From: Acidobacteriota bacterium
GTDB lineage: Bacteria > Acidobacteriota > Blastocatellia > RBC074
NCBI GenBank assembly: GCA_016196035.1
Contig: JACPYM010000097.1
Coordinates: forward strand, 1 to 39,759
Direction of reading: 5' to 3'
DNA: 39,759 nt
This document shows positions 1 through 10,039 of the stretch, piece after piece (within the stretch, counting starts at the first letter, position 1; each line of letters opens with the position of its first letter). A model generated the notes under the pieces. The model searched no databases. It was not told where the DNA came from and worked only from the letters and a program-made list of their open reading frames with translations. Made by a program: the position numbers and the translations under genes.

Positions 1-130
1 GCTGGAAAAACTGACCCACCTGATTGCGACCTCATTGCCACAACAGCTTGCCTCGGTAAATACGTCCTAAAGCTAAATTCAACTACCACACTCTCAACAC
101 ACAATCGGCAAAATCAAAGCGAGCCGCTAA
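1..130. other. AT-rich stretch, no gene seen
   Basis: I see no convincing coding sequence or structured element here. It lies downstream of the stop of the kinase remnant, and the missing C-terminal half of a kinase domain is not recognisable in any frame. Confidence 0.4.
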
Positions 131-750
131 TCAAGTACGCTCTAGTGATGCATATTCAGGAGTACTCGCATATTCGCTTGGCTTCATTACAGACATACCT
201 GCTGCTGCACCTTTAGCTAATCCAAAATCAAGCAATACAATTTGGCCGTCGTTAGTTAGTTTCAAATTACTTGGCTTAATGTCGCGGTGAATAATGGTAA
301 GCCTATGGAGGTAATGAAGGGCATCAAGTAATTGATCTGCCCAGTTAAGGACATCTTCCAAAGGAAAAGGTCCCAACTTGCGGGTTTCACGATCAGCCAA
401 CATTTCGTGGAGGTCTTTGCCTTCGATGAAATCCATGACAAAAAACTGGTTGCCCTTTTCATCACAGAAATAATCAATTACACGCGGCAATGCTTGATGT
501 TTTAGTTTACGGAGCAGGCGGGCCTCAAGCTCAAATGCTTTTTGGAATGCCTCAACAGTTCTGTTGATCTTTTCTTCTGACCAGCCACTGTATTCACGTC
601 GTACAAACTCGTGAGTAAAGATTGATTGTTTAATGACAACCGTATCGCCAAGGTTTGTATCTCTTGCACGATAGACAAGCCCAAAACCACCTTTGCGGAT
701 AAGTGTTTCTAGTTTGTAACGCTTATTAAAAACAGTTTTTCACTCGGCAT
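131..750 (-). pseudogene. Truncated, frameshifted Ser/Thr protein kinase remnant
   Basis: Reading the minus strand from about 739 gives a continuous kinase N-lobe and half a C-lobe: YKLETLIRKGGFGLVYRA (glycine loop), VVIKQ (ATP-binding Lys), HRDIKPSN (catalytic loop), DFGLAKG (Mg-binding) and TPEYASLERT. It then stops at TGA 131-133, just where the APE/YASPEQ segment should lead into the rest of the C-lobe. At the 5' end an in-frame TGA (740-742) precedes the domain and no usable start follows it. An ATG at 748-750 reading MPSEKL looks like a normal kinase start but is out of frame with the domain, so an indel near the T-run at 735-740 is likely. The only in-frame start, a TTG at 490, would omit the glycine loop. 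I read it as a decayed gene; its base composition is AT-richer than its neighbours. Confidence 0.8.
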
Positions 751-1064
751 AACTGGATTTCTTCAACGAGGAGTCGATCGTGATGCCGTGACTGTAAAAG
801 GAACAGAACTTCTTATGAAGAGCACTAATGGCAAGTACACCCTACCCTTGACAGACACGGTACTATGGCGGCATTTCAGTCACCTGCCAGCGCCAACCTG
901 TAATGCAATCATGGATGTAATGCTACGGCGCGCATTGTGCTACAGCTTCGCAAACAAGTCCAAACATTGTGGCAAAAAGCTGGGTTCTATATGTTGCAGG
1001 TCAATCTAGATCACATAATCGCCCAGAGAGAAGCAAGACAAGCGAGGCGATCTAATAAGGGCAA
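751..1064. other. Gene-free stretch beside kinase remnant
   Basis: There are short open frames here but none has a recognisable product or ribosome site. Base composition stays lower in GC than the aceE region. It may be leftover DNA from the same decayed locus. Confidence 0.4.
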
Positions 1065-1065
1065 A

Positions 1066-1096
1066 CGGGGAGGCCGCGAAACGAGCGGCCTCCCCG
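1066..1096 (-). terminator. Likely intrinsic terminator of aceE
   Basis: A 12-bp perfect stem (1066-1077 with 1085-1096, CGGGGAGGCCGC) with a 7-nt loop lies 26 nt past the aceE stop. On the minus strand it is followed by a weak T-rich tail (TTTGCCCTTATT). The position and stem support termination; the poor U-tract lowers certainty. Confidence 0.65.
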
Positions 1097-1121
1097 CCAA
1101 TACCTTTTCCTTAGTCCGCAT

Positions 1122-3839
1122 TTACACCGTTGTCGGGTCTTTCGCTTCTGGATTGATGCCCATATCCGCCAGCGCCTGCACCGCTTTCTTCGCGGGTACC
1201 TTGCCATCGCGAGCGAGCTTCGACATCGTCGCCGCCACAATCGAGGCGGCATCAATCTCAAAAAACTTCCGCAGATGCTCGCGGCTGTCGCTACGTCCGA
1301 AGCCATCCGTGCCGAGCGCTACCAGCCGGTTGCCCAGCCAGGGCGACAACTGATCGGGCATGATCTTCATAAAATCCGAAGACGCGATGATCGGGCCGTC
1401 ACTGCCTTTCAGCGCTTGCAAGATATACGGCGCCTTCTCGGTTTGATCGGGGTGCAGCCGGTTCCAACGTTCGACGCGCAAGGCCTCGCGGCGCAATTCG
1501 TTGTAGCTGGTCACGCTCCACACATCCACGTTGACCTTGTATTGCTCGGCCAAAATCTGCTGCGCCTTCAACGCTTCGTTGACCATCGGGCCGCTGCCAA
1601 ACAGATGCGCTTTGGCTTTGCCGCTGCCCGCGCGGAATTTGTAGACGCCCTTGATGATGCCCTCTTTGATTTGCTCAAGCGGGGCGGGGGCGGGCGGTTG
1701 CAGGTAGTTCTCGTTATACAGCGTCAAGTAGTAGAAGCGGTCTTCGCCTTCCTGATACATGCGCCGCATGCCGTCTTCGACGATGACGGCGATCTCGTAA
1801 GCAAAGGCCGGATCGTAGGCCGCGCAGGTTGGCACTGTGCTCGCCAGCACGTGTGAGTGGCCGTCCTGGTGTTGCAAACCTTCGCCGTTGAGCGTCGTGC
1901 GGCCCGCCGTCGCCCCGCACATGAAGCCGCGTCCGCGCGAATCGGCAAAGGCCCAGGCGAAATCGCCGATGCGCTGGAAGCCGAACATTGAATAGTAAAT
2001 GTAGAAGGGAATCATCTGCACGCCGTAGTTCGTATACGACGTGCCCGCCGCCGTGAACGAACACATCGCACCCGCTTCGGTGATGCCTTCTTCCAGGATT
2101 TGGCCGCTCTTGGATTCCTTGTAGTACAGGAAATTGTCCATGTCGTGCGGCTCGTAAAGCTGGCCTTGGCTCGCGTAAATGCCGACCTGGCGGAAGAGCG
2201 ATTCCATGCCGAAGGTGCGCGCTTCGTCCGGAATGATGGGAACGACGTGCTTGCCAACCTGCGGGTCTTTGAGCAGCGCCGTCAGGATGCGCACGAAGGC
2301 CATCGTGGTCGAGACTTCGCGGTCAGCCGAACCGGCGTGCTGCTCTTTGAAAAACTCAGGGCCGGGCGTTTGCAACGCCGCCGACTTGTTTTCGCGCGCG
2401 GGAACGGGGCCGCCCATGGACTGACGGCGCTCCTGCACGTACTTCACTTCGGGGCTGTCGGGATTGGGCAGGAAGATTTTGGCTTTGAGCGCATCCTCCT
2501 CGCTGATGGGCAGGCTGAAGCGTTTGATGAAGTCTGTCAGATCGTGCTCGTCCAGCTTCTTGGACTGGTGCGCCAGGTTGCGCCCTTCGCCGCCGGACGG
2601 GCCTAAGCCGTAGCCTTTGACGGTCTTTGCCAGGATGACCGTCGGCTGGCCTTTCGTCTCGACCGCGCGTTTGTAGGCGTTGTAGACCTTGATCGAATCG
2701 TGGCCGCCGCGTTTGAGCTTGCCTAATTCTTCGTCGCTCAGGTGTTCGACCAGTTTGAGCAATTCGGGATACTTGCCGAAGAACTTTTCGCGCACATACG
2801 CGCCGCCCTTGGCTTTGAAACTTTGGTATTCGCCGTCCACGCACTCTTCCATGCGTTTGAGCAGCAGCCCCGACGTATCACGGGCGAATAACTCATCCCA
2901 ATTGCTGCCCCACAGCACTTTGATGACGTTCCAACCGGCGCCAGCAAAAGCGGCTTCGAGTTCATTGACGACTTTGCCATTGCCACGCACCGGGCCGTCA
3001 AGGCGTTGCAGGTTGCAGTTGATGACAAAGATCAAGTTATCCAGCTTCTCGCGGCAAGCCAGCGTGATCGAACCCATGGATTCTGGCTCATCCATTTCGC
3101 CGTCACCCAGATAGGCCCAAACCTTGCGGTCGGTCGCTGGGATCAAGCCGCGATTTTCCAGATAACGCATAAAGCGCGCCTGATAAATGGCGTTGAGCGA
3201 AGCCAGCCCCATTGAAACAGTCGGGAATTTCCAGAAATCGGGCATCAGCCAGGGATGCGGATAGGATGAAAGGCCCGGCGTGTCGCGCAATTCGTGGCGG
3301 AAGTTTTCGAGATGTTCGAGCGTCAAGCGGCCTTCCAAAAAGGCGCGCGAATAAATGCCCGGGCTGGCGTGGCCCTGAAAGAAGATGAAATCGCCGGGTT
3401 GGTCGTCGATCCTGCCCCGGAAGAAGTGGTTAAAGCCGACTTCCATCAACGTGGCGACCGAGGCATAGGTGGCGATGTGGCCGCCGATGCCGGGGTCTTT
3501 CTTGTTCTGATTGACGACCATCGCCATCGCATTCCAGCGGATGATGCTCTTGATGCTGCGTTCGATTTCCAGATCGCCAGGGTAGGCAACTTCGTCTTCG
3601 TCGCGGATGGTGTTGAGGTAGGGCGTGTTGAATTCCGGGTCAATCGGCATGCCTGTGGCGCGGGCGCGGGCGCTCAGCGCATTGAGCATGTAAGCAGCGC
3701 GTTGCGGACTGTCCTCGTCCAAAATCTGATCCCAGGCTTCCAGCCATTCGGCAGTCTCTTGGGGATCGCTGTCCGCCGGAGCCTGCGGCAGCGCCTCGGC
3801 TGCCTGAATCTCTGCTTCGAGTTGTGCTTTTGCTTGCAT
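1122..3839 (-). CDS. aceE: Pyruvate dehydrogenase E1 component, homodimeric type
   Basis: This 905-residue protein matches the AceE family (E. coli AceE is 887 residues). It is the thiamine-diphosphate-dependent E1 subunit that decarboxylates pyruvate and acetylates the lipoyl group of E2 in the cytoplasmic pyruvate dehydrogenase complex. The ThDP/Mg motif is seen as GDGEMDEPES at about residue 245 with the paired Asn in FVINCNLQRLDGP. Other AceE hallmarks are FQGHASPGIYSRAFLEGRL (about 154-172), VKGYGLGPSGGEGRN and a C-terminal transketolase half. The ATG at 3839 is preceded by AAGGA (complement of 3854-3858). No aceF or lpd lies nearby, so the rest of the complex must be encoded elsewhere. 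Confidence 0.97.
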   Translation of the reverse strand: MQAKAQLEAEIQAAEALPQAPADSDPQETAEWLEAWDQILDEDSPQRAAYMLNALSARARATGMPIDPEFNTPYLNTIRDEDEVAYPGDLEIERSIKSIIRWNAMAMVVNQNKKDPGIGGHIATYASVATLMEVGFNHFFRGRIDDQPGDFIFFQGHASPGIYSRAFLEGRLTLEHLENFRHELRDTPGLSSYPHPWLMPDFWKFPTVSMGLASLNAIYQARFMRYLENRGLIPATDRKVWAYLGDGEMDEPESMGSITLACREKLDNLIFVINCNLQRLDGPVRGNGKVVNELEAAFAGAGWNVIKVLWGSNWDELFARDTSGLLLKRMEECVDGEYQSFKAKGGAYVREKFFGKYPELLKLVEHLSDEELGKLKRGGHDSIKVYNAYKRAVETKGQPTVILAKTVKGYGLGPSGGEGRNLAHQSKKLDEHDLTDFIKRFSLPISEEDALKAKIFLPNPDSPEVKYVQERRQSMGGPVPARENKSAALQTPGPEFFKEQHAGSADREVSTTMAFVRILTALLKDPQVGKHVVPIIPDEARTFGMESLFRQVGIYASQGQLYEPHDMDNFLYYKESKSGQILEEGITEAGAMCSFTAAGTSYTNYGVQMIPFYIYYSMFGFQRIGDFAWAFADSRGRGFMCGATAGRTTLNGEGLQHQDGHSHVLASTVPTCAAYDPAFAYEIAVIVEDGMRRMYQEGEDRFYYLTLYNENYLQPPAPAPLEQIKEGIIKGVYKFRAGSGKAKAHLFGSGPMVNEALKAQQILAEQYKVNVDVWSVTSYNELRREALRVERWNRLHPDQTEKAPYILQALKGSDGPIIASSDFMKIMPDQLSPWLGNRLVALGTDGFGRSDSREHLRKFFEIDAASIVAATMSKLARDGKVPAKKAVQALADMGINPEAKDPTTV

Positions 3840-4289
3840 TGTCGTGTTTACAATCCTTACTCGTGTTGAGGTGCTGCGTCAGCCGGGCTTATCAGACAAG
3901 CCAGTCGGGCCAGCCGGGCCGGGCGCGCAAAGTGGTTGCGAAATTGTTTCTGATGCTTAGTTGATGAACTCACTGATCTTCGTTGATGACGACGGCTTTT
4001 GATTTAAGGCCGGTACTATAACGTAAAGATGGCGGAAGGGCGAAATGGAAGGACGAATTTTCGCGGGACACCGAATTGGCAGCACAGCTTCTGGCTTGGA
4101 GCGTTGGGTTGTACGGCTCAGCCATGGGCTGGATAGATGGCCTTCGAATGTTAGCGCTTTAGGTTTTTTGCGGCAGAGCCGCAAGACAAGGGCGTAGCCC
4201 CAAATTCAATAACAAAGGTTTCTGGAAGGTCACAGACCTTCCGCACATCAGGCGGCAGAGCCGCTAAAACCCAAACGCAGCGGGCCCTA
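3840..4289. other. Intergenic region with short hairpins
   Basis: No gene is supported. It holds the aceE upstream region and, toward psuG, three small hairpins. One is TTGCGGC/GCCGCAA (4168-4184). One is GGAAGGTC/GACCTTCC with a 3-nt loop (4224-4242). One is a GCGGC/GCCGC pair near 4252-4265. On the minus strand the last two follow the psuG stop and could act as terminators; the 4224-4242 stem is followed by AGAAACCTTTGTT. The motif GGCAGAGCCGC occurs twice in this gap. Confidence 0.45.
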
Positions 4290-5204
4290 TTATCTCGCCG
4301 CTAATGCACAGGCGATTTCACCCGCGATGCTTGCGTTATTTTTCAGCAGCGAAATGTTGGCACGGAGCGCGCGGCCTTGTGTGCGCGCGGCAATACGGCT
4401 GAGCAAAAACGGCGTGACGGCTTTGCCGCTGACGTGTTGTTGCGTGGCTTCGCGTAAAGCTTCGTCAATGAATTCGCTGATCTCGGCGGCGGGGATTTCG
4501 TCTGCGCGTGGCACGGGCGCGACGACCAACACGGCGGTTTGAAAGCCCTGTTGCCAGTGGGCCTGAGCGATGGCCGCAACTTCGGCGGCAGATTGTGCCG
4601 TCAGATCGAGTTTCAAACCGCTCGACCGCGAATAAAACGCGGGCAGTTCGTCGGTTTGATAACCGACCACCGGCACGCCCAGCATTTCGAGCACTTCCAG
4701 CGTTTTGGGCAAGTCGAGAATGGCCTTGGCCCCGGCGCAGACAGTCACGAGCGGATAGCGCGTCAACGCCGTTAAATCCGCCGAGACATCGAACGAGTTG
4801 CTGGCCCCGCGATGCACGCCGCCGATGCCGCCCGTGGCGAATACTTTCAGCCCGGCCCGTTGCGCCAGATGCAAGGTTCCGGCCACCGTCGTTGCGCCCC
4901 AGCCGCCCGCCGCCAGCACCGCGCCCAGATTCGCCAGATTGACCTTGGCGATGGGCTGATGCGTCGCGATAGCTTGCAACTGTTCGGTGTCGAGACCGAT
5001 GACGGGCTGACCGGCGATGATGCCGATAGTGGCGGGTTGCGCGCCTGTGGTCCGCACGGCTTGTTCGCATTGTTGCGCGGTTTCCAGATTGTGGGGCGCG
5101 GGCAGGCCGTGCGCGATGACGGTGGATTCGAGGGCGACGACGCCCTTGTTGGCCATCAATGCACTTGCGACAGCAGGTTGAAGAAAATAGTTGACGGTCG
5201 TCAT
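4290..5204 (-). CDS. psuG: Pseudouridine-5'-phosphate glycosidase
   Basis: This 304-residue protein belongs to the PsuG/YeiN (indigoidine synthase A-like) family, which reversibly splits pseudouridine 5'-phosphate into uracil and ribose 5-phosphate. Visible hallmarks are [17 protein letters not shown] (Glu26 region), [13 protein letters not shown] (about 122-134), [15 protein letters not shown] with Lys160 matching the Schiff-base lysine of E. coli PsuG (Lys166), and DELPAFYSR. Length matches the family (E. coli 312 residues). The ATG lies 12 bp after the stop of the upstream small membrane gene, so the two are probably cotranscribed. The usual partner, pseudouridine kinase PsuK, is not adjacent. 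Confidence 0.95.
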   Translation of the reverse strand: MTTVNYFLQPAVASALMANKGVVALESTVIAHGLPAPHNLETAQQCEQAVRTTGAQPATIGIIAGQPVIGLDTEQLQAIATHQPIAKVNLANLGAVLAAGGWGATTVAGTLHLAQRAGLKVFATGGIGGVHRGASNSFDVSADLTALTRYPLVTVCAGAKAILDLPKTLEVLEMLGVPVVGYQTDELPAFYSRSSGLKLDLTAQSAAEVAAIAQAHWQQGFQTAVLVVAPVPRADEIPAAEISEFIDEALREATQQHVSGKAVTPFLLSRIAARTQGRALRANISLLKNNASIAGEIACALAAR

Positions 5205-5216
5205 GCTTGCCTTATT

Positions 5217-5483
5217 TCAATGTGACGTTGCAGTGATGTCCGGAGTAATAAACAGGTAGGCCAAGGTCATCAATAGCGCACCAATGCCCGCACCTAACAA
5301 AACGCCTTTTGAGGCGAACCCGACCAGCCAAAGAGTATTGGAGAAAAAGTTGCCAGTCTGAAGATGCACGCTCGTATCACGCATACTTACAAAGAAACCG
5401 AATAGCGCACCGCACAAAATGCCACTCAATATCCCCAAAAAGCCTAGCACTAAACTAAAGATTCCCGTGTGTGCTTTGAACAT
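5217..5483 (-). CDS. Small two-helix membrane protein, unknown function
   Basis: This 88-residue hypothetical has two hydrophobic, Gly/Leu-rich spans: about residues 8-32 (FSLVLGFLGILSGILCGALF) and about 51-80 (LWLVGFASKGVLLGAGIGAL). They are separated by a short polar loop. A strong ribosome site GGAAGGA lies just upstream of the ATG, and the gene sits 12 bp before psuG on the same strand, which supports it being real and cotranscribed. I recognise no family. It is more likely an inner-membrane protein than a secreted one because no cleavage site is evident. Confidence 0.7.
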   Translation of the reverse strand: MFKAHTGIFSLVLGFLGILSGILCGALFGFFVSMRDTSVHLQTGNFFSNTLWLVGFASKGVLLGAGIGALLMTLAYLFITPDITATSH

Positions 5484-5657
5484 CTTGCATTCCTTCCATT
5501 GCTTGGATCGTTTCTGGTTGTTAGCTTGAAAAAGCCCCTAGCCTCTCTTATCCTCTGCCCGCTTCAAAGCTTAGCGTAATCAGTAAAATGCGCCAAGCAC
5601 TCAAGTTCGCAATCAACCAAGCACGATCATTATTCAGTTCGCTTTCAGGAGTCCCCG

Positions 5658-6944
<1,287 letters not shown>

Positions 6945-6952
6945 ACGGGTAA

Positions 6953-7037
6953 TAGTCAGTAGTCGGTAGTCGGTAGTCAGTAGTGCGAAGCCCTTTCGGC
7001 TTCGCACTACTGACTACCGACTACCGACTACTGACTA
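6953..7037. repeat. Large perfect inverted repeat built of 7-bp units
   Basis: Arms 6953-6992 and 6998-7037 are perfectly complementary over 40 bp around the 5-nt loop CTTTC. The outer part of each arm is made of heptads of the form AGTCAGT/AGTCGGT repeated four times; the inner part is GTGCGAAGCC. A run of T follows on the plus strand (7039-7044), directly before the plsC ATG. It could serve as the glgC terminator. Confidence 0.95.
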
Positions 7038-7044
7038 CTTTTTT

Positions 7045-7767
7045 ATGGGCAAACTGCGCTACTACTGGACGCTCTTTGTCGGCGGCCTGCTGCTGATCGT
7101 ACTGGGTCTTCCGGTGATCACGATTGGGCACATCCTGCGGGTGTTCTTTGGCCGCGAAGATTTCGCGCATCCGTATGCCAAGCTGGGCTGCCGGATTTTA
7201 CTGCGCGCGGCGGGTGTGCGCGTGCACGTGACAGGGCTGGAAAACCTCGACCCAAACCAGAATTACATGTTCGCCGCCAACCATCAGAGCAACATTGATC
7301 CGCCGCTGCTGTTTGCGTACCTGGGACACGATGTCGGCTTCCTGGCGAAAAAAGAGCTGACGCGGATTCCGATCATGAAGCAGGGCTTCCCGCTCGCCCA
7401 CGTCATCCCGATTGATCGCAGCAGCCGCGAACAGGCCATCACCAGCACACGCCAGGCTGCCGAAAAGCTGCGTCAGGGCTATTCGATTATGGTGCATCCC
7501 GAAGGCACACGTTCGTTTGATGGCCGCGTGCTGGATTTCAAAAAGGGTGTGTTTTATATGGCCCTGGCCGCTGGCGTACCCATCGTGCCGGTCGCGGTGA
7601 ATGACACGCGGCTGGTGATGCGTAAAGGGATGCACACTTGCTATCCCGGCGACGTGTATATGGAAATTCTGCCGCCGGTGAGCACGGCGGGATATACAGA
7701 AGACACGGTGCAACAACTAATCGAACGCGTGCGGCAACCGATTGTCGAGCGCGTGCGCACGGATTGA
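7045..7767 (+). CDS. plsC: 1-acyl-sn-glycerol-3-phosphate acyltransferase (PlsC family)
   Basis: This 240-residue membrane-associated acyltransferase probably converts lysophosphatidic acid to phosphatidic acid. An N-terminal hydrophobic span (about residues 7-30) is followed by the family motifs NHQSNIDPP (His80, Asp85), a middle [16 protein letters not shown] block, [10 protein letters not shown] (about 151-160) and GVPIVPVAV. The ATG at 7045 is the only sensible start, because the next Met lies beyond the first span. It has no Shine-Dalgarno sequence: it abuts a T-run and the 85-bp hairpin at 6953-7037. Translation may therefore be leaderless or limited by the structure. Confidence 0.93.
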   Translation: MGKLRYYWTLFVGGLLLIVLGLPVITIGHILRVFFGREDFAHPYAKLGCRILLRAAGVRVHVTGLENLDPNQNYMFAANHQSNIDPPLLFAYLGHDVGFLAKKELTRIPIMKQGFPLAHVIPIDRSSREQAITSTRQAAEKLRQGYSIMVHPEGTRSFDGRVLDFKKGVFYMALAAGVPIVPVAVNDTRLVMRKGMHTCYPGDVYMEILPPVSTAGYTEDTVQQLIERVRQPIVERVRTD

Positions 7768-7846
7768 CGCTGGCTTACGCTAAAGCGAAACAATCATGAT
7801 TGGACAGGCAAAACCGGGGGGGCGCCAGTAGCAGGTGTTCAGAGTT

Positions 7847-7947
7847 CAGGTGTTCAGAGTTCAAGCTTCAGCTTGTGAGCGCGCCACAGGCGCAACTCGC
7901 GCACCTGCGAGGCGCCAACAAGCTGAAGCTTGAACTCTGAACACCTG
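7847..7947. repeat. 30-bp inverted repeat with duplicated arm
   Basis: Arms 7847-7876 and 7918-7947 are perfectly complementary over 30 bp, with a 41-nt GC-rich spacer that can itself pair in part (GGCGC elements). The left outer part, a 15-bp CAGGTGTTCAGAGTT unit, is tandemly duplicated just before the arm (7832-7861). It lies between plsC and the dehydrogenase gene, which points the same way, so it is not a simple end-of-operon terminator. Confidence 0.9.
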
Positions 7948-8023
7948 ACGGTCACAGTGCTTCGCTTTCTATCCGTGTACTTGAGGCAGTGCTTGCTGCC
8001 TGCGTTACAGACTGAATTAAGCT

Positions 8024-8854
8024 ATGAATATCAATACGAACACAGTGGCTATCGTCACGGGCGCGGCCTCCGGCATCGGGCGTGCGCTGGCTGTGCGCTT
8101 GTCACAGGCGGGCGCACAACTCGCCATTGCCGATGTCAACGAAGCGGAGTTGCAAGCGACGGCCAAACTCGTTCGAACCACTTGCACGACACATTATGTG
8201 GACGTGAGCGATGAGCAGCGTATGCAGGACTTCGTGCAAGAGGTCGTCGCCGCGCACGGGCGCGCCAATCTGGTCATTAACAACGCGGGCGTTGCGCTGT
8301 TGGGCACGTTCGCGGAACTCTCGACCGCCGACATCGCCTGGCTGATGGGCGTGAATTTCTGGGGTGTGATTTACGGGACGAAATACTTCCTGCCCGTATT
8401 GCAGCAACAGCCAGCGGCGCATCTGGTCAACATTTCCAGCATCTTCGGCATCATCGGCTTTCCGGGCCAATCGGCCTACAACGCCAGCAAATTCGCCGTG
8501 CGCGGCTTTACCGAAGCTCTGCGCCACGAACTGGAAGGTTCACACGTGCGCATCTCGTGCGTGCATCCGGGCGGCATCAAAACCAACATCGCCCGCAGCG
8601 CCCGCGTGGGGGCCAATGCACAGGCGGTGCAAGCCTCGCTTGAAGAAGGACACTTCGAAAAACTCGCGCCCACCACACCGGAACAAGCGGCGGAACGCAT
8701 CGTGCGCGGCATCGAGCGCAACGAACCGCGCATCCTGATCGGCGCCGATGCCGGCGCGATGGAGCGCTTGCAACGGCTGTTTCCCGTGCGCTATTGGCGG
8801 TTGTTGCGGCCCTTGATGGAATGGCGGCTGGGCGAATCGCTCGATTCAAAATAA
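8024..8854 (+). CDS. Short-chain dehydrogenase/reductase (SDR)
   Basis: This 276-residue classical SDR is an NAD(P)-dependent oxidoreductase whose substrate cannot be told from sequence. It shows TGAASGIG (12-19, Rossmann loop), NNAG (86-89), the catalytic Ser in NISSI (138/139), and Tyr152/Lys156 in SAYNASKFAVRGF. HPGGIKTNIARSAR follows. Its Asp37 in AIADVN would favour NAD over NADP, which is a family-level inference. The C-terminus is longer than in minimal SDRs and basic (RLFPVRYWRLLRPL). The next hydrolase gene starts 5 bp after the stop, so the pair is probably one transcript and may act on related hydrophobic substrates. Confidence 0.93.
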   Translation: MNINTNTVAIVTGAASGIGRALAVRLSQAGAQLAIADVNEAELQATAKLVRTTCTTHYVDVSDEQRMQDFVQEVVAAHGRANLVINNAGVALLGTFAELSTADIAWLMGVNFWGVIYGTKYFLPVLQQQPAAHLVNISSIFGIIGFPGQSAYNASKFAVRGFTEALRHELEGSHVRISCVHPGGIKTNIARSARVGANAQAVQASLEEGHFEKLAPTTPEQAAERIVRGIERNEPRILIGADAGAMERLQRLFPVRYWRLLRPLMEWRLGESLDSK

Positions 8855-8859
8855 CCACT

Positions 8860-9792
8860 ATGGCAAGCTGGCAAGCCAAACTTTATTCACTCTTCTTGCG
8901 CGCCTATCTGAAACGCCGTCCGCTTGGCGATGAAACGGCGTTCGTGCAATTCGCCCGCCGCAAATTCGACCCGCCGCAATTCATGCGGCAACCCGTGCCG
9001 CCTTACGCGCAGATTGACGCCGTCAGTGAAAACGGGGTGGTTGGCGAATGGGTGCGCGCGCAGGACAGGCCAGCGCAACGCACGATTTATTATTTGCACG
9101 GGGGCGGTTATGTCGTGGGTTCGCCCCAACTCTATCGCCCGTTTACCGCGACGCTGGCCAAGGCCGCCCAAGCCAAGGTCTTCGCGCTCGATTATCGGCT
9201 GGCGCCCGAACATCGCTTCCCGGCGGCGGTGGATGATGCGGTCGCGGGCTATCGCTGGTTGCTGGCCCAAGGCGCGCGGCCTGAAAACATGTTGATCGGC
9301 GGCGATTCAGCGGGCGGCGGGCTGACGCTGGCGGCGCTGGTGCGGTTGCGGGCGGAAGGCTTGCCGTTGCCAGCGGCGGCGGTCTTGCTCTCGCCGTGGA
9401 CGGATTTGGCGGGAACCGGGAAGTCGTTGCTGGCGAATGAAGCCACGGATGCGATGTTTTATGCCGACGCGCTCAAAACATTCGCGCCGATTTATCTGGG
9501 AAAGGCCTCGGCGCTGGAGGCCTGGGCCTCGCCGCTCTATGCCGATTTGAAAGGCTTGCCGCCCTTGCTGATCTTTGTCAGCAAAAGCGAATGCCTGTTG
9601 GACGACTCCCTGCGCCTCGCCGCCAAAGCGCGGGCGGCGGGCGTTTCGGTTGATTTACAAGCCTGGGAGGATTTATCGCACGTCTGGCCGGTGGCCGTTG
9701 GTTTCTTGCCCGAAGCACGGGCGGCGTTGTCACTCATCGCGGACTTTGCCCAGCGGCAACTCGCAGGGTCTATTCATTCTCTGACCAACTGA
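8860..9792 (+). CDS. Alpha/beta hydrolase, HSL-type esterase/lipase
   Basis: The protein has 310 residues from the ATG at 8860. Its frame is open 66 bp further upstream, but that part overlaps the SDR gene, and the MASWQAKLYSLFLRAYLKRR start fits family N-termini. It belongs to the hormone-sensitive-lipase family: YLHGGGYVVGS (oxyanion HGGG at 80-83), DYRLAPEHRFPAAVDD, nucleophile Ser150 in GGDSAGGG, the acid in SECLLDDS (about 243-250) and His274 in LSHVWPV. It probably hydrolyses short- to medium-chain esters in the cytoplasm. No clear ribosome site precedes it, so translation is likely coupled to the dehydrogenase gene 5 bp upstream. Confidence 0.92.
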   Translation: MASWQAKLYSLFLRAYLKRRPLGDETAFVQFARRKFDPPQFMRQPVPPYAQIDAVSENGVVGEWVRAQDRPAQRTIYYLHGGGYVVGSPQLYRPFTATLAKAAQAKVFALDYRLAPEHRFPAAVDDAVAGYRWLLAQGARPENMLIGGDSAGGGLTLAALVRLRAEGLPLPAAAVLLSPWTDLAGTGKSLLANEATDAMFYADALKTFAPIYLGKASALEAWASPLYADLKGLPPLLIFVSKSECLLDDSLRLAAKARAAGVSVDLQAWEDLSHVWPVAVGFLPEARAALSLIADFAQRQLAGSIHSLTN

Positions 9793-10039
9793 ACCTGTCA
9801 GTCCGAAAATTGAACAGGATGCGCAGGATTTTCAGGATGAACAGGATGAGCCGAAAGAAAGCGCTGAAACAATTTCAGGGCGGCGGCTCAGCCCAGGTGC
9901 GGTGCGCCTCCTCACGGGCAGGCGTGGCGGCGGACAGGAGCGTGCCGTAGGGTTACCTTCTCAAACCGCGCAAACATTCCATCGCATCGGCACAATTTTT
10001 TGTAAGTCAGCATCACCGCGACTACACCCCACCTCAACT
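9793..10039. other. Convergent intergenic gap with short tandem motif
   Basis: The gap lies between convergent genes. Around 9813-9850 it has an imperfect tandem of the motif CAGGATG/CAGGATT (ACAGGATGCGCAGGATTTTCAGGATGAACAGGATG, read as four units). No gene or strong terminator stem was found. Confidence 0.5.

Noticed and set aside
937-1353. 138-codon plus-strand frame
   Set aside because: It is mostly antisense to the aceE C-terminus and crosses the terminator hairpin.
3957-4184. 75-codon minus-strand frame between aceE and psuG
   Set aside because: No ribosome site or recognisable product, and it runs through hairpin-rich intergenic DNA.
7930-8214. 94-codon frame before the SDR gene
   Set aside because: It overlaps the SDR start in another frame and has no protein-like composition.
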